64,000 bases of DNA, from contig OW804100.1 of the NCBI GenBank assembly GCA_942159475.1, positions 10,414,646-10,478,645 of the forward strand, written 5' to 3'. Shown piece by piece: positions 46,720-58,236 of the stretch. Source of the stretch: Sthenelais limicola (lineage: Eukaryota; Annelida; Polychaeta; Phyllodocida; Sigalionidae). Both the position numbers and the translations under genes were made by a program. The number at the start of each line of letters is the position of its first letter. The stretch's first letter is position 1. Below the pieces are notes generated by a model, which was not told the DNA's origin, did not search any database, and was given only the letters and a program-made list of their open reading frames with translations.

Positions 46720-47095
46720 CCAAAGCGAACCGTATCAAACCAAATCGAATCATAGCGAACTGATTTCTGAAAACGGTTCTGTTCACATTAGTACAGAATG
46801 CGCATCGTTGTGCTTTGGAGAATCCACTTCTTTCACATTACACTCCGTATATTTCAATTTAATCTACTGCCCAAAACGATTTGATTCGCCTCAGTTCTGT
46901 TCACACTAGCAGAAATAACATTGGGAAAGCGAAGCGACTGTCATCGACTTTTAGAATTCAACTACCTAAGGTAGATTCTAGAATTCGCTTCTCTTGGGTT
47001 TGGAAGCACTTTGGGGGTGCAGTGTGAACAGAAAGGACTTCTAGAATGCGCGTTAAAGCGCTTTGTGAGCTATAGTGTGAAGGGTGCACACACCG
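46720..47095. repeat. Cluster of TTCACAYTA/TAGTGTGAA boxes; likely degraded DNA transposon
   Basis: TCTGTTCACATTAG (about 46786), TTCACATTAC (46841) and TCTGTTCACACTAG (46895) are on the plus strand. CAGTGTGAACAGAA (about 47021) and TAGTGTGAAG (47082) are inverted. GAATGCGC follows the first and fourth boxes. Repeated subterminal boxes in both orientations are typical of hAT- and CACTA-like elements. No transposase frame is recognisable. Confidence 0.4.
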
Positions 47096-48760
47096 CTCTA
47101 GCACACCTATATGCGCGTACCCTCCAGGGTGCTACCGGCATGCATCATACCCCAATAGTGATGGATGCCTTCACTACAGATGGTGAATATCCCTCACATC
47201 ATAACAGACGCCTCAAGCTACTTACGGACCAATTCATCTTTTGTTAGCAACCATTAAAATTGTCCATGCTCTAGCATTTTACTACCTCACCCAGACAAGC
47301 CAATAAAGTTGTCTCTTCTCCACGCTATCTACCAAGTGCATGTTTCAATGTTAGCGCCACCGATGGATTTGCACTTGTTTTCCCGTATCCCTCACTTTCA
47401 AATGCACCACACTATCTCTACATAGCTGTACCTGGTAATAATTAACACAAATTGAGAATCAATGTTTCACGTCTACCGGTGTTTGATTAATTCTGATACT
47501 CGTTTTCCATTTCATCGCACTTATGACTAATGCATGATTTTATGGCACATAACTAACAAGTAACAACTGGGCCGTCTGTACATTACCAGAGACAAGCCAT
47601 AGAAATGCCCTTCATATTTCCAAAATTATTCTAGAGACAATGACGGAAAATGAACGAGCTCACTCATGGTTGTATTACAATTACATCGTGAGTGAATATG
47701 GAAATATAATTATCATTTGGGTCAATACCCGATTACGAATAATTAAATTCCATAAGCTTGTAACAATTTCTGATCCCCACGCTTCATACTAAATAATCTT
47801 GGACTCGCACTTTTACTTGTAGATCATTTATAACAAACGCCTGGTTCGTAGAAAACTTATACTTTCAAACCGTTTTATATTATAGATCTGCATTTACATC
47901 TATTTAATATGTAACTATATGATGCCAACGTTCTTATTGCTTTCAAATGTACCCTCCTCACAAATGTACCCTCATCTACAATGTATATAATAAATTATAT
48001 TTAGGTTTGTGCTTTGTTTTTTTTACTCTATACCATATTTGACAGTTATTATAGAAATAACGGGCCTTAGATTAATTCCTAAATAAAGTCTTTTTTTAAA
48101 GTGAGTTATCGGAGACAGGAATTATATTCTCTATCATAACATTGGCCTGGTGTATTGTCATGCAAGATAAAACCACACTCATAACAGTTTGGGGTCTGGA
48201 AGCTTCTGATAGCCTAGATATAAGTAATGGCCGAATCCCCCTATTGATATAACATCAGACTACATGATTTGTAGATTCGTAGGAAGGGAGCAATGGTTTA
48301 CTTACTAGAGGCACTTCTCTCTATTCCGCTATTTGTCTTCAGTAAACAGACGTTGCTATGGTAGCACTTTGTGTAGCTATACTTTCTGTGCCTGCTTATA
48401 CCAATTGTTTTATATTTCATTAGATGAAATATACGTACTCCTCCTTTACTCACCTTCTGATCAAAAACAATATTATCACTGAAATACATGAAAAATATAA
48501 GAATGCAATGGATCGGGTGAAAAAAGGCGATGGGAATATTATACGTTATAACCTTGAAAACAATTCTTCCTCCAGAAGTTAATCTTAGTGAAATTAGATA
48601 CTTTTCCTCCTTGATTCAAGTGAAATAGTTCCTCAGTGTTTGATAATATTCCATCCTATTAAGGTATTTCTGGCCTGTCCTTGAATAATCAAATGGAGTA
48701 ATATTGTTTGAATTCTTAGTCTCTTATTTCTCGCACTTCATCCACATACTCTGCCCCCCT

Positions 48761-48765
<5 letters not shown>
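47096..48765. other. No supported gene
   Basis: AT-rich sequence. A short frame at 47011-47247 (plus, 78 codons) overlaps the box cluster and is not recognised. A duplicated TGTACCCTC occurs near 47948 and 47964. Confidence 0.45.

Positions 48766-48794
<29 letters not shown>
48766..48794. repeat. (CT)n microsatellite
   Basis: About fourteen CT dinucleotides in a longer pyrimidine-rich stretch (48752-48842). Confidence 0.9.
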
Positions 48795-48798
<4 letters not shown>

Positions 48799-51210
48799 TG
48801 TATGTCTCTTTCACTCTATCTCCCTAGTTTTCTCTCTTTCTACCTCGGCGTTGTTGGCAAAAAATGTTAATAAAAGATCAGTAGATAAATAAATATGGGC
48901 TTGTTCCTCGAGGTGGTCCCATCGTCAGAGAAAAATACATTCTCCGCTACTTTTTATGTTGAATTAGGAATTCCAGTCTTAGATCTTTACAAGATTGGAG
49001 ACGATTTTTTCCTGAAACACAAGATCAAAGGTAGGTACCAGGAGCGACGTGCAATGTTTTCTAAGATGTCCTCTAAGAAAAGTTCAGGCAGATTGAGTTC
49101 ATCTACAGAAACCCTCTTTATTTATCAAATAATATCAGACAACTCCCTCTAACGTTACAAAGTAATATAAGAATACGTATTCTACTATCCTAATCCCTGG
49201 AAACACGGAGAAACACATTTATCATATATAAATGAACGCTTTCACCGGTATTCGAGGAATTTTGCCTTCAAAAGTATACAGAAAACCCCACCCATCATCC
49301 CCGAAACAATCAATATTTACAGGCAAGGGATCTAACAGGTAAGATTTTGCCTTTGGGGAAATTGGTTGTGGCCACAAAGGAAGGACATGTATCGGCTAAA
49401 TGGAGGGAATTCTCTGAAAAAACTTTCCTTCATTGTATTGAGCAATGTTGGCAACTATTTCCCTACATCCAGCCACTCACACTGCCCTAAAGGAAAGTCT
49501 TTACCATTTTTCTTACCCCTGTCAGAAGAATCGCGTACAAACGCCCAACGGCACCTTAATATGGGAAAAATAAATGGATTTTCTTAGAATCCCAAGGTTA
49601 GAGGCGATCTTCATCGGTGCGAAGTGATCGAAATGGCCACACTTCAAACGCCTTATTAAGTTTGCAACAGAGGAGTAAACTAGTTTGCCTGACAGTGGAA
49701 TAATCAATGACAGACGTGACAGCAGACCATCAAATGGGAATTTAAAGATTTGTAAAATTCTGGTATTTATTTAAACATGTGCCAAATAAAGATTTATAGA
49801 TTTCCAACAAACATTTAATTTATGGTATGATTTAATAGTATTGGTACTGGAACCAAGTGAGGTGACTTTGTCACCATGCAATGATTCCACCTGATGCATG
49901 AATTCCATTAATTCCTTAATCTCATTGGAAGGGCCTCCATCATGCTAGAGTATATGAAATAATAACGTATGTGCCATGTGGGCAGTCACTATACCTAATG
50001 TATATTTACCTCGCGATATAATACCATTTTTATTATTACCCTCTCCGAGCGTTGAATTAGGTGCTCCACGGTGCATTTAGTGCAGTTTTTTTTTATTTTT
50101 GGAACCCATATTGATTTAAATGTGAGATGTACACAAAGATGAAAGAAGACGTGGTATAAGTAAGCAATGAGATCTGTAAAAGTAAATAGGAAAATACAAA
50201 TACTGACACGTTACTCCAAGCAGAGTGTCACAGTCATATTCATCATTCGATTTTCTCCCACAATTTGCCCACATATATTCTGAGGTGATTTTGCAATTAT
50301 TCAGGAAACCTGGAGGAAATCTTGACTTCTAACCTGTGTCCTTGATTAAAGGTGAACCAGTCGACAAATGATAGTTAGCATCAGGACTTGCAAAGTAAGT
50401 TTCCGGTCTGTTAGTCCCAGGCTTTCACGATTAATGAATCGAACACGTCCAACCATGGACCTGAATACAAATTAAGTTTGCCTTACACAATGTGCCTCCA
50501 TTAATATATAAACACTCTATAGAATGCCAATGCCTAAATCTATATTGAGGAAATTATACGAATCTGAATCCCAGTCAGGTAAATGTATCTATGTTAGATG
50601 CCAGAAAAGTATATTATATGTAGGAATATAGGAATGATTTATATACCCCGATCCCATCTTTTGGTGGATGTCGGTGATAGTTCAGCTGTAACTTTATACT
50701 GTGTCCTGTCCCTTTGCATTATGCAACACTAGTATAGTTTTTGTTTTCTACGCTGTAACATCAGACGTTTGTACTGAGAAGCATCTTCAGCTAAAGATTC
50801 ATACTGCCTTTTTAATATTAACAATGTAAGTAATATTGAAACAGTGATGAGAAGCTTCTTTCAATAAACAACGGTGTATGTTTCCAAGATCTTCAATTAG
50901 ATGCAATAGGTCGTGGGTGGTCTGTTTCACCAGATTATATTAAAACCTGGAGCTCAGTTGCATGCGTTTGTGATCATAGAATACGTTATGTCAAGTACTT
51001 ACCTATTGTTTTCTATGTTTGAATGTGTCTCGGATTTCTCCGCGAAAGATTGAGCGATTGCACAAAAGTAAGCACTTTATAAACGACTGATGTCGCCTTC
51101 ATTCTTCTTTGTATGTTATCACCAACACATCTTCGTATACATTCATATCCAAATTTGAGAGGCAATTCTTGTGCCTTCTCCTATTTAGATAAAAACTATT
51201 TAGACTGGAG
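48795..51210. other. No supported gene
   Basis: AT-rich sequence. The 85-codon frame 48895-49152 (plus) is not recognised. No repeats of note before the inverted-repeat element begins. Confidence 0.45.
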
Positions 51211-52028
51211 GCAGAATTTCAAAAGGGGCTTAGAAATCACTTTAGGAGGTACGGAATGTTAGAGGGTGGCATCCACCCTGGATTGGTAGCCTGACCATCA
51301 CTGATTAAATTCATGGTGGATGCCACTTGTGCTGACCTATATTTGCTGAGAAAATCCAAGATGGCCGCCAATTTTTCTGACTTTTTTAGGTTTTTTGCCA
51401 ATAACTCTGAGGATAATGCATTTACATCTTAGGTTAAATAAAACCATGTGTAGGGCGAATAATTATCTATTGATTGATACCAACCACTTGATTCTGCATT
51501 CAGTAGTTTTTGTATAATCACCTTTTGAAAAATGAGGTCATTTTGCGCTTTTGCGACAAAATGAAGTAGGCCTCTATTTTGTGAAGCACAATCAAGTTTC
51601 TGTTGGAGATAGAGCTAAACATGTATTAAATGTTTGTTAGAGTATGAAATGCTCTTTAAAATGAAACATTGTACATGTCTCTATGACTAAAATTGAATTT
51701 TTTATGAATTTATAGCAATTAAAAGGATATTCCAATTATCGGTTAAATTCAAAAACCTCCTGCGTTCAAGTGTCTGTAGCTTGGATTTTTGGTGTCAAGT
51801 CACCCATCTATTGCTTCTCATGTATAATTGGATCTATTGTCATAAAATGTATCAAAAATGTTTTTTAATTTAAGTATAAAATGTCATAAATCCTCATCTG
51901 AATCATCATGCAATGTGTTAGGTTGTGCCACAGAACAGCTGTAGCCTGTCAGGCATGGGATATCCTATATTCTGTTTCCAGCAGGGACACCATGCTGTTG
52001 TACAGTCTTTCCACCTGCAATGTGTCAT
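51211..52028 (+). repeat. Left inverted arm of the 3-kb element
   Basis: It contains a subterminal perfect 12-bp hairpin, GTGGCATCCACC (51266-51277) with GGTGGATGCCAC (51315-51326), and CCAAGATGGCCGCC at 51356-51369, whose ATG opens a 23-codon frame pointing inward. Near its inner edge the minus strand reads KQHDDTLQVERLYNSMVSLL, a coding-like remnant shared with the right arm. Confidence 0.75.
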
Positions 52029-53309
52029 CATGCTGCTTCAAAAAGAAAGTTACTCACACTAAATCATATTGGATTTGAGATCACCATCCAACAAACAAGA
52101 TCAATGACATTGATAGAATGGCCCATCCAAATTGGACATTGCACCATTCATGATCAAATCAGACTGGAATATTGAACTCAGAAACAAATTTCTCACACTT
52201 ACTATGAGAATAACCCCATTTCTGTTCTGTCAAATAAATATTGAAGCTGGCAAATTCTGCTAATTTGCTGTTGACATCAATGATACCACACAAACGGTAA
52301 CATTTCAAAGTGGTGAATATCAATGCGAAGGATGTCCTATTGTCCCTGGATAAGATCAATCACTGATAATTTTATCACATGATGTCAGAGAGTATGCACA
52401 AGAGGCAGTTTACTTCTTTAATATGGATCCCCCTGCTCTCATGAGTATGATAAAAGTGGACATCCATTATGAGATCTGTTTGTCTTCTGGCATATCCTCT
52501 GACAACATTCTATCATCTGAGCTACAGAGCATGGATAGGAGGCAGATCTAGAGAGAGCAGCCAGTTGGGTAACTGCAGCATATGAATGCCACTAAGCAAA
52601 GGAAGGCATACAGCTCTGGAGAATTGACTTGATGACAAAAAAATCAGGTATTATATGCTTGACCAGTAGGTACAAACACTAATAGCGAGATAATGAAAGC
52701 AACATATGAAGTACACTTAAACATATCAACTTAAACACATCCAAAGAGGTTGCTATGTCATTTTGACTCCCTATCCACTTCTAGGCAAATCCATTCATCC
52801 CACAAACATTGCTTTCATGTTAAACTTAAACATGCTTTCTAAGTTCCTGTGTATCAAATGTCTACTTGAATAGGTTTTTCCAATGCAAAATGACCAGTTT
52901 ACTAGGGCTATCTGTTCATCGATGGCTTCTACAGAGACCACTATGTTGGGTAGCCTAGGGTCTGAACATAACGCAGGGTGTTAGCATTAGGCTAGCATTG
53001 GGATGCGCATGGTGCTTGCATTATCTCGCTTATTACTATTTCTGGATCTCATATATGAAGATGCTTTTCAAACTTCTTATGTTCATTAACAGGCATTTCA
53101 ATGTTACTGCTTTCAAATCTATGTTCTCATAGCTAGTTTTGTATTGGCTAGCTTTGTACAATCACAGTAATTATGTATTCTACTCATTGCTGATAGATAC
53201 AACCAATCCAGTTAACTACAAGATATTCTGTGACAACTTCATGGTCTTATGTACTTCAAATACCTTCAAACTGATCTATATTGACCATGCCTTGGAACAT
53301 GTTTGATAA
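52029..53309. other. Central segment of the 3-kb element
   Basis: Unique sequence between the arms. A 66-codon minus-strand frame (52359-52159) containing GIIDVNSKLAEFASFNIYLT reads like a protein fragment, but I do not recognise it. It could be a transposase remnant. The rest is AT-rich and non-coding. Confidence 0.4.
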
Positions 53310-53459
53310 TATCAGAAGCAGTACCTTAGGACTAGGAGAAATAACACATTGCAGGTGGAAAGACTGTACAACAAGATGGAGTCCCTGCTGGAAACAAAAT
53401 ATCCCATGCCTGACAGGCTACAGCTGTTCTGTGGTGCAACCCAACACATTGCATTATGA
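53310..53459 (+). pseudogene. Coding-like remnant in the right arm
   Basis: The open frame runs from after a stop at 53307-53309 to TGA 53457-53459 and reads YQKQYLRTRRNNTLQVERLY and on to FCGATQHIAL. The part from NTLQVERLYNKMESLLE is mirrored in the left arm with similar residues. It is probably the C-terminus of a protein once encoded by the element family. The protein family is unknown. Confidence 0.35.
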
Positions 53460-54169
53460 TTCAGATGAGGATTTATGACATTTTATACTTTAACTAAAAA
53501 CTAAACTAAAAACTTTTTTGATGCATTTCATGACAATACATCCAATTTCACATGAGAAGCAATAGATGGGTGACTTGACACCAAAAACCCAAGCTACAGA
53601 CACTTGAACGTAGGAGGTTTTTGACTTTAACCGATAATTGGAATATCCTTTTAATTGCTATAAATTCATAAAAAATTCAATTTTAGTCATAGAGATATAG
53701 AGATATGTACAATGTTTCATTTTAAAGAGCATTTCATACTCTAACAAACATTTAATACATGTTTAGCTCTATCTCCAACAGAAACTTGACTGTGCTTCAC
53801 AAAATAGAGGCCTACTTCATTTTGTCGCAAAAGCGCAAAATGACCTCATTTTTCAAAAGGTGATTATACAAAAACTACTGAATGCAGAATCAAGTGGTTG
53901 GTATCAATCAATAGATAATTATTTGCCCTACACATGGTTTTATTTAACCTAAGATGTAAATGCATTATCCTCAGAGTAATTGGCAAAAAAACTAAAAAAG
54001 TCAGAAAAATTGGCGGCCATCTTGGATTTTCTCAGCAAATATAGTCAGCGCAAGTGGCATCCACCATGAATTTAATCAGTGATGGTCAGGCTACCAATCC
54101 AGGGTGGATGCCACCCTCTAACATTCCGTACCTCCTATAGTAAAATTTGAAAATTCTGCCTCTAGTCTA
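53344..54169 (-). repeat. Right inverted arm of the 3-kb element
   Basis: Reverse complement of the left arm, ending GCCTCTAGTCTA. The YY1-like site lies at the complement of 54012-54025 and the subterminal 12-bp hairpin near 54055-54115. The left arm has about 15 bp of extra or different sequence near its outer end. Confidence 0.75.
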
Positions 54170-54907
54170 ATTAGTTACATTCCCCCCATGGAAAATGTTG
54201 ATCTGATTAAACAATCCCACTACAGCAGAACTCGCCTCAAATATTAAGGTCTTATAAAAGGAATTGGCCTGCAGTGAGTATTAGCCGCAATGCCCACAGC
54301 CTATGATGCTAATGGATGAAGCTCACGTTGATGGCAATGTGCTCCTGGGTTGTCTACAAAAGACCCTGAATGTCAGTGCACTTTGGAGAGCCACTGGTAG
54401 TTGCAGGAGGTTTTCATATATGGGAATGAACCCAGATAAATATTAAAAGAGTGAGTGGTAACGAGCTGTCCACTGGTGGGTATAGCTATATCAATACTGG
54501 TGAAAATGTTTGTCTGTTGCACTGAATTCTAAGGGCTTTATAAGCCCTTAATCCGATTTTATTGTGTCCGCTGTGCTAAGAAGTATGTTGTCAGTGCAAA
54601 GACTCATGGACGAACGTTTTTATCACCTAGACAGAACATATTTAATCCCCCTGATCGTAAAAGACGACGTTAAGCTAACAGCTAACATAAGCGTTAGAGA
54701 AGAAAGACATTTCCCTTTAAAGTGTACTCACTTCAGTTTGAAAGAAGTGTCACATTCGAATTTCTCAAGCAAATAAAAAACTTACGAAGTTTTAACTTGA
54801 CTTTCTAATCGGTTGAGTAGGTTCAGTTACTTATATTTGACTATCAAATATATTTTTTTAAACTATAGTCTTCAACTCGTCCTTCATTGGTTGCTGAGCC
54901 AATATCA

Positions 54908-55190
54908 ATTTCAATTCAATTCAAACATTCTTTATTGTCAGACTGTTACAAAACAATTGGTTGTCCAATTCTGGCGTGCCAGATCTTCCTATGGATATCA
55001 CATGCTATGCTGATGGGTTTCAATGAATTTGTGGTTTTCCAAATATCATTGTGTCTACAATGACGTTTGAGCAACTGCGGGAAGGGACTGATCGAATACG
55101 GCGTTCCTCTCCAAAATGCGGGTTGCCAAATCTTCGATCCCACTACAAATCCCAGGTGCTCCTTGTTGTAGGAACGGGTGCCAAGATCAA
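54908..55190 (-). pseudogene. Retroposon 3' end with AATAAA and AATTG tail
   Basis: On the minus strand a frame without stops reads GTRSYNKEHLGFVVGSKIWQ and continues through ACDIHRKIWHARIGQPIVL to a TAA at the complement of 54946-54948. AATAAA follows 9 bases later (complement of 54931-54936), then an AATTG-type repeat (plus strand 54908-54922). The same pentamer tail ends the LINE relic at 18702, so a LINE of related type is likely. The protein segment itself is not recognised. Confidence 0.45.
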
Positions 55191-57099
55191 AAGTACCTCA
55201 CTGATCCCTCCATGTCAATATACTTTGTCATATTGACCCTATATACGAGCGTGCCGTCGGTCCGTCGGTATCAATGAATAAAGAGATCATTCTGCATCTG
55301 CCACAGCTTTTGGGTATCCCTTTGCCGAGGAGACATCATATTTGGACACCATTACCAAGCGGAAGTAACCTTTAACCCTGGGGCCCCCTAAGAAATATGG
55401 CAATGCCTAGCGAGTTATGGTCATTCCTGTCCAACGCACATCATAAGCAATATGGTGGCGAGGCTTGGCATGGTTTACCCCTCACCAATACTTGTGTAAG
55501 CAAATCTGAGCTTTATTTTCACTTCATCCAACAATCACCAGAGTTTTCCACTGTCAGGATCTGTCCCACATCCATTTCAACGCGAGATAACGTTGCTTAT
55601 GATTAGTTTGAATCTTTGGCGGAAAATAGCCTTCCATTTAAACATCCAGTCAAACAGAATGAAATTTTACTCTGACCTTGGTAGGAATTCCTTTTGCTAG
55701 AACCAATCAGATTGTCGGGCGACTCTTTTGTTTCACGTTAAACAGCTCTGTGTAGCCTTAATTAACGGAACCGGATATGGATGGTATGATTACTGCAACG
55801 GGAGGTGTCGAATAGAATAGTTTCCGTCCGAACTTTCAGCGAAATCGACACATCATTCTGTTTTCAGTTTGATTAATCCCTATTCACCCGTCTAGTATCT
55901 GGCAATTAGGATCCCTAATGTATTCATAAGTTCCACGATATGTTATTTTTGGGAATCCTAAAATCTACGGTCCGATATATGTGGTGGTTGTGAGAAGAGA
56001 CTCCTGGACTTGGAAATGTGCCTGGTGGCAGCATTATTATCATAGACTAGTGTGTATCTTTATCTAGAACACATAATATTCATATACATCTGTTACACTA
56101 TGTTAATATTTCGTACACACGTGGACAGGTGCTGGGGTTTCTAAGTAACGGTCTGGCAGTGACGGCCGCTAATAATACTGCATGGTTACCGTATTTCCTC
56201 AAACAGAAAGTGGGGTCTGAATAAAAGCCGAGGTTATGTCGGTTTTAGAAGACGATATATTAAATAGAGAAGTGAGAGTAAAAGATGGAGACTTGACCAG
56301 TGTTCTCTGAGGTATCACAATACAGGGGGTTAAAGGTTGCAGCAATTGGTCCCCTCTAGGACGGTGGAGCTAGTTTCCCCTTCAGGACGGTGGAACTAAT
56401 TGTTCCAGGGAACACCCTTACCTACTCTTTTTATAAATAGGCATGATAGAGAGAGTTTGTGATACATTTGAACTACCCTGAAGGAACGGAACAAGAGAGA
56501 ATTTGGCTTCCCTGCTAGATTATTCTTTTCAGATCAACCTGGAAACAATAAAATTAAACACAGAAACCAGAAAGACTCAAATATTACCAGAAATATGCCT
56601 AAACTCCACAAGAACCTGCCATTGCATGGGTCAAAGTGCACCAGATGATGGGATAAACTTGGCGTCTGGGGACCCCCAACGTGTACGTTTTATTTTTAAT
56701 TGTGTCATGATTGTTGTTATATAATATAACCTTTCACTCATCTGTCATTCATTATATTTTTTCATGATAAGTGTGCAATCATACGGTATATTAGGTACAA
56801 CGTGACCGTTTTATCTAAAAAAATGCAAATATATGAAGGATTCTGAGAATATAACATTAAACAGGTTAAACAGTTAAATAGTACATTACATTTCCACGAT
56901 TTATGTAGCTAGTTATACAGTTTCTCAGTTTCATACTTCAACTTCTAGACTTAAGTTTCATCTTCAAAAGGTCATTCAAGGGATGCTCCTTTTTAATATT
57001 TAATTGATGCTTAATAAAAGCGTATATAAAAGAAAAAGAAACCGATATAAAATGTGTAACCAGAACAAAAAGGGGAGTTCACGGATGATGTAGTTAGGT
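55191..57099. other. No supported gene
   Basis: AT-rich sequence. An imperfect duplication, AGGACGGTGGAGCTAGTTTC against AGGACGGTGGAACTAATTGT, lies at about 56358-56407. Other frames are short and unrecognised. Confidence 0.45.
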
Positions 57100-57163
57100 T
57101 AGGAACAACACATGCTAAACTAATGCTGCTGGACGAAAAGCGCCCAAAAGATGGCAGCACCAG
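57100..57163 (+). promoter_or_regulatory. TISU/YY1-like translation start and probable core promoter
   Basis: CAAAAGATGGCAGC (57145-57158) is close to the TISU element (consensus SAASATGGCGGC), which in animals serves both as a transcription start element and as an efficient initiator with a very short leader. The ATG has A at -3 and G at +4. GC content rises sharply here, and no TATA box is visible. Confidence 0.4.
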
Positions 57164-57228
57164 TTGCCGTCGAGGTAACTCCCCTGAGATTTGGCGCAGG
57201 CGCGCCAGACCCACAGGGTTGGGACAAG
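57151..57228 (+). CDS. Candidate first coding exon of a small gene
   Basis: Starting at a Kozak/TISU-like ATG, 26 codons read MAAPVAVEVTPLRFGAGAPD then PQGWDK and end exactly at a good splice donor, AAG|GTAGGT (57229). A second usable donor, GAG|GTAACT, lies at 57175. The segment is GC-rich against AT-rich surroundings. Exon phase is 0, matching the proposed terminal exon near 57974. No family recognised. Short N-terminal exons cannot be proven from sequence alone. Confidence 0.4.
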
Positions 57229-57451
57229 GTAGGTAGAGGATCTCACCTATATCGCATTTAACTTTTTAAAAACACCTGTGACGAGCAATTCCAGTCATGG
57301 AATCCGCATCCCTTCCTTTAACACTACTGCTTGTCTAAGGCCGACATCCACATAGTTTTAGAACAACCAATTTCGGCCACTTTCCACCACTATGCAAGCG
57401 TCGGCCCTCCTTGTATCACTAGCAAACTTCACCCACTCTACAACTACAAAA

Positions 57452-57660
57452 CGCCATGGCTCAGTGGCTAGAGCACTGGACTCCAGACGAGAAGGTTGGG
57501 GGCTCGCACCTCGCCTGGTCCTGTCAGCTTTTTTTTTCATCCTATACTTGGTTGGCCGTGTAGTGCTGTCAATACACGGCCGGGACGGAACGGAGGTGGG
57601 GACGGAGGGTGGGTTTGCACTGGGTGCTGGGGGACTGGGAAGGCTGGCGATTTGAAAAAC
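57452..57660 (+). repeat. tRNA-derived SINE (tRNA-Trp-like head)
   Basis: The RNA polymerase III A box TGGCTCAGTGG (57457-57467) and a B-box-like GGCTCGCACC (57501-57510) are correctly spaced. Between them GACTCCAGA resembles the tRNA-Trp anticodon loop (CCA at 57483-57485), and AGAAGGTTG follows as in tRNA-Trp. Stems do not pair well, so this is not a working tRNA. A T9 run (57529-57537) and a perfect hairpin GGCCGTGT/ACACGGCC (57554-57581) belong to the body. The 3' boundary is uncertain. Confidence 0.6.
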
Positions 57661-57973
57661 AAAATATCCATAATAATGTTTCACTGTGTGCTAAGAAAAA
57701 CGGCCTAAATATATCTAAATACCATTCGCAAAGCGCCGACTAGCAGCTGCCACTCACTGGACCTTCGGCACCCTCCGCTTCTTCCCTAGGAAGAAGTCAG
57801 AATGACTCTATTTACAATCAGAAACGGTGCCCAGACAGACTAGTGTCCAACGATTTTACTCCTTTACCACACACATACTTATCCACCCGTTTGCTATATT
57901 TTCCCTGGTGAGAATGTGTACTGATGCATGGAATACTCCATTTAAGCTATTGGCTACAACCTAGCGTGCTCAG

Positions 57974-58135
57974 ATTTTCGATTCCGGTAGCAACACTTAC
58001 ACAATCTGTCATCGTTTTCACGGCAATACTGATGCCAGGGATGTCGAGCGTGGCCATCCCACTCGCCTTGCTCGCAGCGAGCTTCCTTACAATGATGCTA
58101 GGAAGACACTTAATGCAAGCACAAAGAAAAAGTGA
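57974..58135 (+). CDS. Candidate terminal exon of a small gene
   Basis: After an acceptor-like GTGCTCAG (alternative CCTAG 9 bases earlier, same phase), 53 codons read IFDSGSNTYTICHRFHGNTD, ARDVERGHPTRLARSELPYN, then end KKK and TGA. The frame has a strong RNY codon pattern and is GC-rich. It is closed by a stop just upstream (57962), as expected for an exon. Its phase-0 start fits the candidate first exon; together they would give a hydrophilic protein of about 79 aa. The minus strand also offers a 108-nt phase-0 exon here (58108-58001), flanked by a pyrimidine-rich acceptor and GTAAGT, so strand is not settled. Confidence 0.35.
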   Translation: MFDSGSNTYTICHRFHGNTDARDVERGHPTRLARSELPYNDARKTLNASTKKK

Positions 58136-58236
58136 CACACTGCAGCGCATGTGCATCACCAAGCCTCTCCAATCAAATTAACATCGAAGCACTGCCACTC
58201 CTCATAGGTACAAACTCAGAGATTATAATTTATTCC

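Larger units (their letters stand above)
51211..54169. mobile_element. Non-autonomous element with ~0.8-kb terminal inverted repeats
   Basis: The left arm (51211 to about 52028) recurs in reverse complement as the right arm (about 53344-54169). Matching blocks include TAGACTRGAGGCAGAATT at the ends, GGAGGTACGGAATGTT, a subterminal hairpin, a YY1-like site, long AT-rich shared sequence, and GCCTGTCAGGCATGGGATAT near the inner edge. The arms differ by scattered substitutions and small indels, so the insertion is not very recent. The 1.3-kb centre has no long frame. No intact transposase is present, so the superfamily is unassigned; flanking TA/TTA bases are suggestive only. Confidence 0.8.

Noticed and set aside
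47011..47247. 78-codon frame as a gene
   Set aside because: Its first part is transposon-like box sequence and the remainder has no recognisable motif.
57452..57523. Functional tRNA-Trp gene
   Set aside because: Acceptor, D and anticodon stems do not pair and the T loop lacks the standard TTCGA; the sequence continues into a SINE body.
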